This document shows positions 7,246-14,205 of a stretch of 20,259 bases of DNA, piece after piece. The notes under the pieces were generated by a model. The model had not been told where the DNA came from. It saw only the letters and a list, made by a program, of their open reading frames with translations, and searched no databases. The position numbers and the translations under genes were made by a program. Within the stretch, counting starts at the first letter, position 1; each line of letters starts with the position of its first letter. Source of the stretch: Bacteroidales bacterium (GTDB lineage Bacteria > Bacteroidota > Bacteroidia > Bacteroidales > UBA3663); contig JAUNCV010000003.1 in NCBI GenBank assembly GCA_030526445.1, positions 1 through 20,259 on the forward strand, given 5' to 3'.

Positions 7246-8223
7246 TTAGTCCATCGACTGTCCGATATTGTCGAGTTTCTCAATCATCGCCTCATATTGC
7301 TCTGGTGTAAGGTCAAGATAGTAATAGTTGGCCGGATTCTGTACAACACCTCTCAAATGCACCTCATAGTGCAAATGGGGGCCTGTAGATTTACCGGTAT
7401 TTCCTACCAAACCAATCTTGTCGCCTCGCTTAACCAGTTTACCAACACCCACAAATTTCTTTGAAAGGTGCGCATAACGGGTCATATAACCATATCCGTG
7501 ATCAATATCTATGCACAAACCATAACCTTTATTATAGCCTGCGCTTACGACACGACCATCGCCAGTTGCAAATACGTCGGTGCCAACTTCGGCAGAGAAA
7601 TCCATGCCATCATGATGCTTGCGAAGATGATAGATGGGATCGATACGCCAACCGTAACCCGAGGCCATGTATTTCAAATCCTTATCAGCAACAGGCTGGA
7701 TGGCTGGGATGTGCCTAAGGCGGTCTTCCTGCGTATTGAAGAGTTCAACCACTTCGTCAAAAGACTTGGTCTGAAGATATAACTGCCGTTCAATGATGTC
7801 CATTTTCTGACTAACAGTGATTACGAGGTCTGCATCATTGAGCTGAAGAAGCGAATCATAACGCTGGCTATTGCCCACAAATGCCTTTCGACTAGCACTT
7901 CCCAATGGCTCACCTTGCAAGATGACACGGTAGATATTATCATCGCGTTCTCCGATATCATCGAGAACCTCCAATGCCTCATTCAAACGCACATTGAGCT
8001 GTGAGTATCTTTGTCTGAGTAATTCATTCTCTTTCTCAAGACGCCACTGAGAAGGCGAACCAACAAAGAAAATGAAGGTGTAAAGCAGAATGGCTCCAAT
8101 AATAGTTCCCGAAAGCAAATGACGACCGACTGCAAGGATACGCGTTACAACAGAGGGGTCTTTACGCTCGTAGCGACCCTTCTTTTTATTGTACTTAAAA
8201 TGTATCCAACGTCTATTCATCAT
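7246..8223 (-). CDS. M23-family envelope metallopeptidase
   Basis: A membrane-anchored LytM/M23 zinc peptidase acting on peptidoglycan cross-bridges or serving as a divisome/envelope factor. In 325 residues: a basic cytoplasmic N-terminus (MMNRRWIHFKYNKKKGRYER), one membrane helix (LLSGTIIGAILLYTFIFFVG, about 38-57), a periplasmic coiled coil (EKENELLRQRYSQLNVRLNEAL and on) and the C-terminal M23 domain. The zinc and catalytic residues are present: HHDGMDF (HxxxD), RYAHLS and GPHLHYEV (HxH). The frame is open to 8346, but the extension is AT-rich leader; the start is Met at 8223 or 8220. It is the first gene of a five-gene operon. Substrate is unknown. Confidence 0.92.
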   Translation of the reverse strand: MMNRRWIHFKYNKKKGRYERKDPSVVTRILAVGRHLLSGTIIGAILLYTFIFFVGSPSQWRLEKENELLRQRYSQLNVRLNEALEVLDDIGERDDNIYRVILQGEPLGSASRKAFVGNSQRYDSLLQLNDADLVITVSQKMDIIERQLYLQTKSFDEVVELFNTQEDRLRHIPAIQPVADKDLKYMASGYGWRIDPIYHLRKHHDGMDFSAEVGTDVFATGDGRVVSAGYNKGYGLCIDIDHGYGYMTRYAHLSKKFVGVGKLVKRGDKIGLVGNTGKSTGPHLHYEVHLRGVVQNPANYYYLDLTPEQYEAMIEKLDNIGQSMD

Positions 8224-8281
8224 GTTACAAATTGAGTTGGTTGGCCTATTACCAGGAATAGAAACATTCCCATAATTAGTG

Positions 8282-8313
8282 CAAAAATGGGATAAAAAAA
8301 TAAAATATGCAAA
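8282..8313 (-). promoter_or_regulatory. Candidate promoter of the M23-MerR-RSH-kdsB-mscS operon
   Basis: On the minus strand, TTTG (8310-8313) is followed after exactly 20 nt by CATTTTTG (8282-8289), which differs from TAnnTTTG only in its first base. A start near 8276 would give a leader of about 50 nt. The good -33 and spacing make up for the weak -7 box. Confidence 0.45.
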
Positions 8314-8345
8314 AAAACGACAATTTTTCTTACGAAAAGACCTCA

Positions 8346-8360
8346 CAAATTGTCAATTTG
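8346..8360. promoter_or_regulatory. 15-bp palindrome upstream of the M23 operon promoter
   Basis: CAAATTG and CAATTTG around a single central T form a perfect 7+1+7 dyad, 33 bp upstream of the -33 element of the M23 operon and 50 bp past the Lrp gene stop. Its symmetry and position fit an operator for a dimeric regulator; which one is unknown, with the neighbouring Lrp or MerR protein as candidates. It is too AT-rich to be a strong terminator. Confidence 0.35.
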
Positions 8361-8409
8361 AACGCAATACACCTACATTTTCAGCCTTTCAAACGAGACT
8401 TTTGGTCAA

Positions 8410-8889
8410 TTATAACGCTACGCCAAAAAGATGCTTGACCTCCTCCATGACAAAAGTGCTCTCCAAAGAACCCAGCATTGGAAGCTCGCCTAATACATTC
8501 AGCACAAACTCCTGGTAATATTTCATATTGGGCGAATGCACCTTGAGTAGATAATCATAGTGACCCGAAATGTTATAGCACTCAGTGACCTCAGGAATGT
8601 TGATAATAGCATCACAGAACTCCTGTGCCACCTTCTTATTGATTGGACTAAGCTTGACTGTGCAAAAAACAACAAAACCCTTATTGAGCTTTTCTGCATC
8701 GAGCACTGTTATATACCTTTTAATATAGCCTTCTCTTTCAAGTCGCTTAACACGATCAAAAACCGGAGTTGAACTCAAATTCACTCTAACAGCCAACTCT
8801 TTAGTTGTAAGACGCGCATCCTGTTGTAGAGCCCTCAAAATAGCCACATCAGTAGCGTCCAAACGGTCAATAGAAGATTTTTCTGCCAT
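8410..8889 (-). CDS. Lrp/AsnC-family transcriptional regulator
   Basis: A leucine-responsive-type regulator of 159 residues, the standard length. The N-terminal HTH (about 8-65) reads LDATDVAILRALQQDARLTT, then ELAVRVNLSSTPVFDRVKRLEREGYIKRY; the C-terminal RAM/AsnC ligand-binding and oligomerisation domain runs from about 66 on, with VTECYNISGHYDYLLKVHS as its signature. It is divergently transcribed from metY across a 214-bp spacer, with back-to-back promoters sharing a palindrome, so control of metY (and itself) is the simple inference. The effector is probably an amino acid, possibly methionine, but this cannot be read from sequence. Its own promoter is among the best in the window. Confidence 0.93.
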   Translation of the reverse strand: MAEKSSIDRLDATDVAILRALQQDARLTTKELAVRVNLSSTPVFDRVKRLEREGYIKRYITVLDAEKLNKGFVVFCTVKLSPINKKVAQEFCDAIINIPEVTECYNISGHYDYLLKVHSPNMKYYQEFVLNVLGELPMLGSLESTFVMEEVKHLFGVAL

Positions 8890-8937
8890 AATATCGTTTT
8901 TGAATCAAATACACTATTATTTTTCTTATATTTTACG

Positions 8938-8968
8938 CAAATCTAGCTTTGTTTTCTGCATTTTCAAA
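8938..8968 (-). promoter_or_regulatory. Promoter of the Lrp/AsnC gene
   Basis: The minus strand has TTTG (8965-8968), a 19-nt spacer and TAGATTTG (8938-8945), a full match to the Bacteroidetes form. The start would fall near 8931, 41 nt before the ATG. The -33 element overlaps the palindrome CAAAATTTTG at 8965-8974, shared with the divergent metY promoter. Confidence 0.75.
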
Positions 8969-8970
8969 AT

Positions 8971-9005
8971 TTTGCAGCAAGTTATTCTAAAAACCCCTAT
9001 CTTTG
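8971..9005 (+). promoter_or_regulatory. Promoter of metY
   Basis: TATCTTTG at 8998-9005 matches the -7 consensus exactly. The nearest TTTG (8971-8974) is 23 nt upstream, 2 to 4 nt more than usual, which may make the promoter weak or activator-dependent. It abuts the lrp -33 element inside a CAAAATTTTG palindrome, flanked by CTGCA (8956-8960) and TGCAG (8973-8977). Transcription should start at about 9010. Confidence 0.7.
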
Positions 9006-9010
9006 CAGCG

Positions 9011-9066
9011 TCAAACAGGACGAATTGAAATTAAGAATTAACAATTATTACCTGTTTGATCAAACA
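9011..9066 (+). promoter_or_regulatory. Nested stem-loop at the 5' end of the metY transcript
   Basis: TCAAACAGG (9011-9019) pairs perfectly with CCTGTTTGA (9051-9059). Inside it AATTG (9023-9027) pairs with CAATT (9042-9046) and TTAA (9031-9034) with TTAA (9038-9041). The right arm also forms a 14-bp palindrome, TGTTTGATCAAACA, at 9053-9066. The hairpin begins at the predicted transcription start. It could be an RNA regulator, an mRNA-stabilising 5' cap or a DNA operator; I recognise no known riboswitch. Confidence 0.55.
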
Positions 9067-9103
9067 CTAAATAAGTAATTAATAACTATAAAAATATAAG
9101 ATT

Positions 9104-10387
9104 ATGGCACAGAATTATCACATCGAAACTCTCGCACTCCACGTAGGACAGGAAACCGCAGATCCAACCACCGATTCACGCGCAGTGCCTATTTATCAAA
9201 CAACTTCGTATGTGTTCCATAACTCTCAGCATGCCGCTGACCGCTTTGGATTGCGTGATGCCGGAAACATCTATGGTCGCCTCACCAATTCAACACAATC
9301 AGTTTTCGAGGAGCGCGTTGCCGCACTCGAAGGTGGTGTAGCAGGCTTGGCCGTTGCCTCTGGAGCAGCTGCTGTAACCTATGCTCTTCAGAATGTTTTA
9401 CAAAACGGTGACCACATCGTTGCAGCCGACAATCTGTACGGTGGTTCATATAACCTCATCACTCACACTCTCAGCACTCAAGGCGTAAGCTATACCATTG
9501 TCAATGTCAATGACCTTGCTGCCCTCGAAGCTGCGATCCAGCCAAATACCAAAGTAGTTTATGCCGAAACTTTTGGTAATCCAAACTCTGACGTAACAAA
9601 CCTTGACGCCATTGCAGAAGTGGCTCATCGTCATAATGTTCTCTTCATTGTCGATAATACCTTCGCTCCTATCGTGATCCGTCCTTTGGAGCACGGTGCC
9701 GACATTGTAGTTCATTCTGCAACTAAATTCATTGGTGGTCATGGTTCAAGCTTAGGTGGCGTGATTGTTGATGGTGGCAAATTTGACTTTAAGGCCAATG
9801 CTGATAAATATCCAACCATAGCAAAACCAGATCCTTCATACCACGGAGCTGTATTTGCCGACGTTGCTGGTGCTGCAGCTTTCGTTACACGCATTCGCGC
9901 CGTCATCTTGCGCGATACAGGCGCTACTATCTCACCTTTCAATGCTTGGATTCTTCTTCAGGGCGTGGAGTCGTTGCCATTGCGCATCGAGCGCCACGTA
10001 GAAAATGCCCTCAAAGTTGTTGAATATCTGAGCAAGCACCCTAAAGTTAAGAGCGTATCGCACCCTGCACAGCCTTCGCACCCAAGCCACGCGTTGTACA
10101 ATGAGTACTTCCCAAAGGGTGCAGGTTCCATCTTCACCTTCGAGGTCAACGGCACTCAGGAGGACACCTGGAAGTTCATCGATTCACTGAAGCTCTTCTC
10201 TCTCTTGGCGAATGTTGCCGATGTGAAGTCTCTGGTAATTCATCCATACACCACTACCCACAGTCAGTGCTCTCCTGAAGAACTTGCTCAGCAGCACATC
10301 ACTCCTACCACCGTGCGCCTCAGCATTGGTGTAGAGCATATCGACGATATTATTGCCGATCTCGACCAGGCGTTTGCACAGATTTAA
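9104..10387 (+). CDS. metY: O-acetylhomoserine sulfhydrylase (aminocarboxypropyltransferase)
   Basis: A PLP enzyme that converts O-acetylhomoserine and sulfide to homocysteine in direct-sulfhydrylation methionine synthesis; cytosolic. At 427 residues it has the length of MetY rather than of the shorter MetB/MetC (about 380-400). It carries the Cys/Met-metabolism family features RAVPIYQTTSYVF, NIYGRLTNST, ALEGGVAGLAVASGAAA, ETFGNPNSDV and VDNTFAP, and the PLP lysine in VVHSATKFIGGHG (Lys208). The ATG at 9104 follows an AU-rich leader. It is divergent from an Lrp-type regulator and followed by cysK, which has its own promoter. Together the two make homocysteine and cysteine from sulfide. O-acetylserine could be a side substrate. 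Confidence 0.93.
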   Translation: MAQNYHIETLALHVGQETADPTTDSRAVPIYQTTSYVFHNSQHAADRFGLRDAGNIYGRLTNSTQSVFEERVAALEGGVAGLAVASGAAAVTYALQNVLQNGDHIVAADNLYGGSYNLITHTLSTQGVSYTIVNVNDLAALEAAIQPNTKVVYAETFGNPNSDVTNLDAIAEVAHRHNVLFIVDNTFAPIVIRPLEHGADIVVHSATKFIGGHGSSLGGVIVDGGKFDFKANADKYPTIAKPDPSYHGAVFADVAGAAAFVTRIRAVILRDTGATISPFNAWILLQGVESLPLRIERHVENALKVVEYLSKHPKVKSVSHPAQPSHPSHALYNEYFPKGAGSIFTFEVNGTQEDTWKFIDSLKLFSLLANVADVKSLVIHPYTTTHSQCSPEELAQQHITPTTVRLSIGVEHIDDIIADLDQAFAQI

Positions 10388-10426
10388 TTTTTTTGTACCT
10401 GCTTAAGATTATTTAAGTATATTTCT

Positions 10427-10458
10427 GTTGCCCAATTGCAGAAAATACTCTATTTTTG
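10427..10458 (+). promoter_or_regulatory. Promoter of cysK
   Basis: GTTG (10427-10430), a 20-nt spacer and TATTTTTG (10451-10458) fit the Bacteroidetes promoter form. The following bases, CGGCGTCA, resemble CAGCGTCA after the metY box. The leader is about 30 nt with no notable structure. A weak CTTAA/TTAAG hairpin (10402-10417) just upstream is too poor to call a terminator. Confidence 0.7.
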
Positions 10459-10492
10459 CGGCGTCAGTATTAACTAAAAACAACATAGAACT

Positions 10493-11434
10493 ATGGCTAT
10501 TTACAATACTATCACCGAGTTAATCGGCAAGACCCCACTCGTGCAGCTCAACAAATTTGCAGCCAAGCGCAATGCCAAGGCCAACATTATTGCCAAAGTG
10601 GAGTACTTCAACCCTGGAGGTTCAGTCAAGGACCGCATTGCACTCGCCATGATCGAGGATGCAGAGCGCAAGGGTCTCCTACAGCCTGGCGGAACCATTA
10701 TCGAGCCTACCTCGGGCAATACTGGCGTTGGCCTCTCGTTGGTGGGCGCAGTCAAGGGATACAAAGTGATTCTCACAATGCCCGAAACTATGAGCATCGA
10801 ACGCCGAAAACTGGCTGCTGCATATGGCACCGAGGTAGTTCTCACCCCAGGTGCACAGGGCATGAAGGGCGCTATTGCCAAAGCCGAAGAGTTGCGAGAC
10901 AACACTCCTGGTGCAGTCATTCTCCAGCAGTTCGAAAATACGGCCAACCCAACAGTTCATGAGGCTACCACAGGTGAAGAGATTTGGGCAGCAGCTGCTG
11001 AGGCAGGCAAAACGGTCGATGTATTTGTAGCAGGAGTAGGCACAGGCGGCACCGTCAGCGGTGTGGCTGCAGCAATCAAAAAGCACAACCCTAATGCCTA
11101 TGTGGTAGCGGTTGAGCCTGCTACTTCGGCTGTCATCTCGGGCAATGCTCCAGGTGCACATAAGATTCAGGGCATCGGTGCTGGTTTCATTCCTAAGAAC
11201 CTCAACCGAGAAATTATCGACGAGGTATTGCCAGTAGGCAATGAAGAGGCGCTCGAAACAGGCCGTGCGCTGGCTCGTGAAGAAGGACTGCTGGTAGGCA
11301 TTTCATCAGGTGCAGCCGCTTATGCAGCATCAGTCATTGCACAACGCCCCGAATTTGCTGGCAAAAACATTGTAGCGCTTTTGCCTGATACTGGTGAACG
11401 CTATCTGAGCACTGCTCTTTTTAGCGAAGTTTAA
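10493..11434 (+). CDS. cysK: Cysteine synthase A (O-acetylserine sulfhydrylase)
   Basis: Makes cysteine from O-acetylserine and sulfide; PLP-dependent, cytosolic. The 313-residue product matches CysK in length and has all the signature motifs: ITELIGKTPLVQLN at the start, the PLP lysine in NPGGSVKDR (Lys46), the substrate loop TSGNTG (73-78), the phosphate-binding GVGTGGTVSG, GAGFIPKNLN, and SSGAAA near the end. A serine acetyltransferase is not in the window. It follows metY but has its own promoter. Its last 14 bp overlap the end of the convergent secreted hydrolase-like gene, and no terminator stands between the two. Confidence 0.96.
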   Translation: MAIYNTITELIGKTPLVQLNKFAAKRNAKANIIAKVEYFNPGGSVKDRIALAMIEDAERKGLLQPGGTIIEPTSGNTGVGLSLVGAVKGYKVILTMPETMSIERRKLAAAYGTEVVLTPGAQGMKGAIAKAEELRDNTPGAVILQQFENTANPTVHEATTGEEIWAAAAEAGKTVDVFVAGVGTGGTVSGVAAAIKKHNPNAYVVAVEPATSAVISGNAPGAHKIQGIGAGFIPKNLNREIIDEVLPVGNEEALETGRALAREEGLLVGISSGAAAYAASVIAQRPEFAGKNIVALLPDTGERYLSTALFSEV

Positions 11435-12836
11435 CAATGACGCGACGGTAGCTAACGAGCTGAAAAGGACCATTGTCACGAACCTCACAAACTAAGTGAA
11501 ATTCTCTTCCGGCAGCATCAGCTGGTAATTCTACTTGAATTTGAGAAGATTTCGAATCACTTATCCTGATTTTCCCAACATAGGTTCCTACTTCGGGTTG
11601 CTGCCACCAATAATACTCTAAATGATCTCCATCGGGGTCGAAGCTCTTTGCTGCATCAAGCAGGAGTTTCGACCCCGCTTTTGCTTCGATGACCAAAGGA
11701 GAAACGCTTTTCGAATTATTAACAACTACCACAGGATTATGATTTCCTTTGCCCTCATCGGCCCAAGCCATGCGAGCAGCAAAGTCATTAAACTCGTCTG
11801 GATAAAAACGTTTCTCATAAGCATCTGAGATTTCTTTAACTTGATGTTGCCAATTCGTCCATGAGAGCGAAACACTATCAGGGCTCATTCCCCAAACATG
11901 GTATCCACCCCAACCAACCTGCATAGGTTCATCAGGGTCATTAAGGCCATTGGGCATTAGATGAAGAAAACTTGGAGTATCGCCCTCAACGCCCCATTTG
12001 AAAGTTGGATAATGCTTTCCCATTGCTCCCTTACCCTGAATTAGGGATGCATACTTATTCCAATTCTGCTTGCCAAGTTCATTTTGATTGAGCCAAGCCG
12101 ATTCGTCCCAGATAAACTTCAAATCGCCCACAAATGCTTGGCGCATCCACATGTGCGAACTATAATCTCGCTGCATGCGCATAGACCATTGCATATCTTG
12201 ATCGGTGATAGTATAAATGCGAAATTTTTGCACAAAAGCCTTAAGCTGCTCAGATGAAGCAGTCTGACTATAACGCCAGATAGCTTGTGCAAGCGTGTTC
12301 GAACCACCCCAAGAAGTCACCCAAATAGGTCTGGGATCATCCTCTAACGCCAACTGAATAAGACGATTGCTGCCTTCACTGTCATTTCCTTCTCCAATCA
12401 CACCAATGCCAGCCCGAGAACTACCATAGCACACACACGAGCGCAGATAATCAACGCTGGGCCAATACCCTAACTCTTGGTGGATACGTTTTTCCTCCTC
12501 AAATGGCTTGAAATCCTGTTGACCGGAACGTTTCATAAGATTATGCACATCAATAGCATAATCATCCACAACTCGATTCAGAAAATCGGCCCACTCTGCA
12601 GGATAAGGATCACAATTCCAGCCGATGGTGGTGCAAATCATTTCAATCTCAAAACGATCTGCATAAGAAAGAAGGCGCACCGCCGACTCATTGTCATCTG
12701 GCTCCACATCTGCAGGGCCAATGTCAGTCATTACAACCAAGCGAGGTTTAAGTTCCTCTGCACATGCAACTCCAGCCCAGCATAAAGTGATGCAGGCATT
12801 GATAAAAACACTAAAACCTATCAATATGTTTTTCAT
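11421..12836 (-). CDS. Secreted Sde182/DUF1593-type nucleoside-hydrolase-like protein
   Basis: An exported 471-residue protein. It has a signal peptide (MKNILIGFSVFINACITLCW, likely signal peptidase I cleavage after ACA, about residue 26), then a nucleoside-hydrolase-like domain that begins RLVVMTDIGPADVEPDDNES, where the clustered Asp residues recall the calcium-binding DTDxGxDD motif of nucleoside hydrolases. Motifs such as GVIGEGNDSEGSN, TSWGGSNTLAQA and WGVEGDTPSFLHL follow. From about 370 a C-terminal Ig-like domain (DAAKSFDPDGDHLEYYWWQQ) ends the protein, as in Sde182 cellulose-binding proteins (I recall PF07632 plus a C-terminal domain). The substrate is unknown; a glycan or nucleoside is possible. 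It starts 18 bp after the methyltransferase gene and overlaps cysK convergently by 14 bp. Confidence 0.85.
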   Translation of the reverse strand: MKNILIGFSVFINACITLCWAGVACAEELKPRLVVMTDIGPADVEPDDNESAVRLLSYADRFEIEMICTTIGWNCDPYPAEWADFLNRVVDDYAIDVHNLMKRSGQQDFKPFEEEKRIHQELGYWPSVDYLRSCVCYGSSRAGIGVIGEGNDSEGSNRLIQLALEDDPRPIWVTSWGGSNTLAQAIWRYSQTASSEQLKAFVQKFRIYTITDQDMQWSMRMQRDYSSHMWMRQAFVGDLKFIWDESAWLNQNELGKQNWNKYASLIQGKGAMGKHYPTFKWGVEGDTPSFLHLMPNGLNDPDEPMQVGWGGYHVWGMSPDSVSLSWTNWQHQVKEISDAYEKRFYPDEFNDFAARMAWADEGKGNHNPVVVVNNSKSVSPLVIEAKAGSKLLLDAAKSFDPDGDHLEYYWWQQPEVGTYVGKIRISDSKSSQIQVELPADAAGREFHLVCEVRDNGPFQLVSYRRVIVKLR

Positions 12837-12854
12837 AATAATTTATTTTAATAT

Positions 12855-13664
12855 TTACCGACTTCTAAGTTCCCAAAATGCAACAGCAGCTGCAGCAGCC
12901 ACATTGAGAGAATCAACCTGATGTGACATTGGAATACGCACAACATGATCGGCCTCTGCAATGGTATCCTGAGGCAATCCATCTCCCTCTGTTCCCATCA
13001 CAATGGCTAGCTTTTCAATACTTTTAAGTTTTGGATCATCGAGCGAAACTGATTTATCAGTAAGTGCCATAGCCGCAGTTTCGAATCCGTAATCATGAAG
13101 CGAAGTAAGGGAGCCGTCAAGCCAAGTCCAAGGTACAAGGAAAACAGAGCCCATACTGACTCGCACAGCACGACGATTATAAGGGTCACATGAATTGGTT
13201 GTAAGTAATACAGCATCAATACCTAAAGCTGCTGCTGAACGGAAAATAGCTCCAATGTTAGTAGTATCAACAACTCCGTCAATAACGACGATGCGTCGAG
13301 CATCTGCAAGGATATCCTTAATTTGGGGAGATTGCGGTCTCCGCATGGCGCACAGAACTCCACGAGTGAGAGTGTAGCCGGTCAAACTGGCCAAAATTTC
13401 GCGGGTGCCAGTATAAATAGGTAAAGACTGTCCACAACGAACAATGATGCTGGCAGCATCTCCTTCGATGTGTTTTTCTTCGCACAAAAGCGACAGAGGC
13501 TCGTAACCTGAATCAAGGGCGACATAAATCACCTTGGGGCTTTCTGCAATGAAGATGGCTTCTTCAGCATGAAGGCGATTGCGAAGCTGCGCTTCTGTGA
13601 GGGTTGCATACGGAGCAACACGCTCATCATCTAAAGATTGAATGGAATAGATTGGCATAAACAT
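12855..13664 (-). CDS. TrmH/SpoU-family RNA 2'-O-methyltransferase
   Basis: A SAM-dependent methyltransferase with the SPOUT knot, acting on tRNA or rRNA ribose. In 269 residues, an N-terminal L30e-like substrate domain (about 1-110) precedes the catalytic domain with motif 1 DTTNIGAIFRSAAALG (Asn and Arg present), motif 2 IVMGTEGDGLP, and motif 3 IPMSHQVDSLNVAAAAAVAFW, which forms the knot. Two in-frame starts exist, 13664 (MFM) and 13658 (MPIYS); either is possible. The target site, for example the RlmB or TrmH position, cannot be assigned. It stands 18 bp before the secreted hydrolase-like gene and may share its transcript. No convincing promoter is seen upstream. Confidence 0.9.
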   Translation of the reverse strand: MFMPIYSIQSLDDERVAPYATLTEAQLRNRLHAEEAIFIAESPKVIYVALDSGYEPLSLLCEEKHIEGDAASIIVRCGQSLPIYTGTREILASLTGYTLTRGVLCAMRRPQSPQIKDILADARRIVVIDGVVDTTNIGAIFRSAAALGIDAVLLTTNSCDPYNRRAVRVSMGSVFLVPWTWLDGSLTSLHDYGFETAAMALTDKSVSLDDPKLKSIEKLAIVMGTEGDGLPQDTIAEADHVVRIPMSHQVDSLNVAAAAAVAFWELRSR

Positions 13665-13726
13665 TATTTTTTTTTGGCTGCAATATATAAATATTTTCCG
13701 GAATAAACAACTTTTTATAAAAAAGT

Positions 13727-13855
13727 GATTACAAAAATTACAATTATTACGCCCAAAACAGAACTAATAAAGATAATGCTAAAGAAAAATTTATAAAAAC
13801 TAAATTGTCCTTATACAAAATCTGATTGTTTCTGTAATGATTGTAATTTGTAATC
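13727..13855. repeat. Long imperfect inverted repeat in the azlD-methyltransferase gene spacer
   Basis: The 24 bases at 13727-13750 and the reverse complement of 13834-13855 agree at 21 positions, with one substitution and one 2-base gap. The arms are separated by 83 bp. Each arm is built of three copies of ATTAC(A) (TGTAAT on the other arm) spaced 7-9 bp apart. A second AT palindrome (CTTTTTATAAAAAAG, 13711-13725) abuts the left arm. It lies in a 238-bp AT-rich interval without genes. It could be a long RNA stem in read-through transcripts, tandem regulator sites in mirror image, or the remnant of a small MITE-like element; no target-site duplication is visible. Confidence 0.6.
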
Positions 13856-13902
13856 TCTTCCCGATTGCATCCCGAAGGCATCCAAAACAATTTTACAAAA
13901 CA

Positions 13903-14205
13903 CTATACAAGAAAATATTCACAACAATAGACCACAACACAGCAAAGAATGGCTACCGGGAAAAGCCCCCATCCACGCCATGCTGCCAAGGCTCCAAGCA
14001 ACAAGGCAAGACATCCTACGTAAACATTTGATGTTGCTGTCAGAATGGCAGGGAAAGTCATGACACTGAGAGTTACATATGGAACATAATAGAGAAAGCT
14101 ACACAAAAAAGGATTGGTGATTCGTTTTCTAATCAAAGTCACCGGTAGAATGCGAATGCAATTGGTGACCAATATCATCAAAAGAATACAGATAATAGTA
14201 TTCAT
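13903..14205 (-). CDS. azlD: AzlD-family branched-chain amino-acid transport subunit
   Basis: The small membrane partner of AzlC (the YgaZH/AzlCD exporter family for branched-chain amino acids and analogues). It is 100 residues and almost wholly hydrophobic, with about four membrane helices (NTIICILLMILVTNCIRILP, YVPYVTLSVMTFPAILTA, VYVGCLALLLGALAAW, LFPVAILCCVVVYCCEYFL) and the TxxxRxLP-like N-terminal motif of the family (TNCIRILPVTLI). The start overlaps the azlC stop by 4 bp (ATGA), so translation is coupled and the two subunits are likely made together. The gene is followed by the long inverted-repeat interval. Confidence 0.9.
   Translation of the reverse strand: MNTIICILLMILVTNCIRILPVTLIRKRITNPFLCSFLYYVPYVTLSVMTFPAILTATSNVYVGCLALLLGALAAWRGWGLFPVAILCCVVVYCCEYFLV

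Noticed and set aside
7246..8346. Longer N-terminus for the M23 peptidase, starting at 8346
   Set aside because: The extra residues cover the candidate promoter and AT-rich leader, and would place non-family sequence before the basic N-terminus and membrane helix.
9006..9103. Known riboswitch (SAM-I, SAM-II or similar) before metY
   Set aside because: The leader is under 100 nt and folds as one AU-rich stem-loop. I see none of the conserved core elements or multi-helix junctions of those classes.
10402..10417. Terminator between metY and cysK
   Set aside because: The only hairpin has five A/T-rich pairs and no clear T-run after it.
13665..13902. Hidden small gene in the azlD-methyltransferase gene spacer
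   Set aside because: I found no reading frame with a plausible start and length on either strand; the only structure is the inverted repeat.
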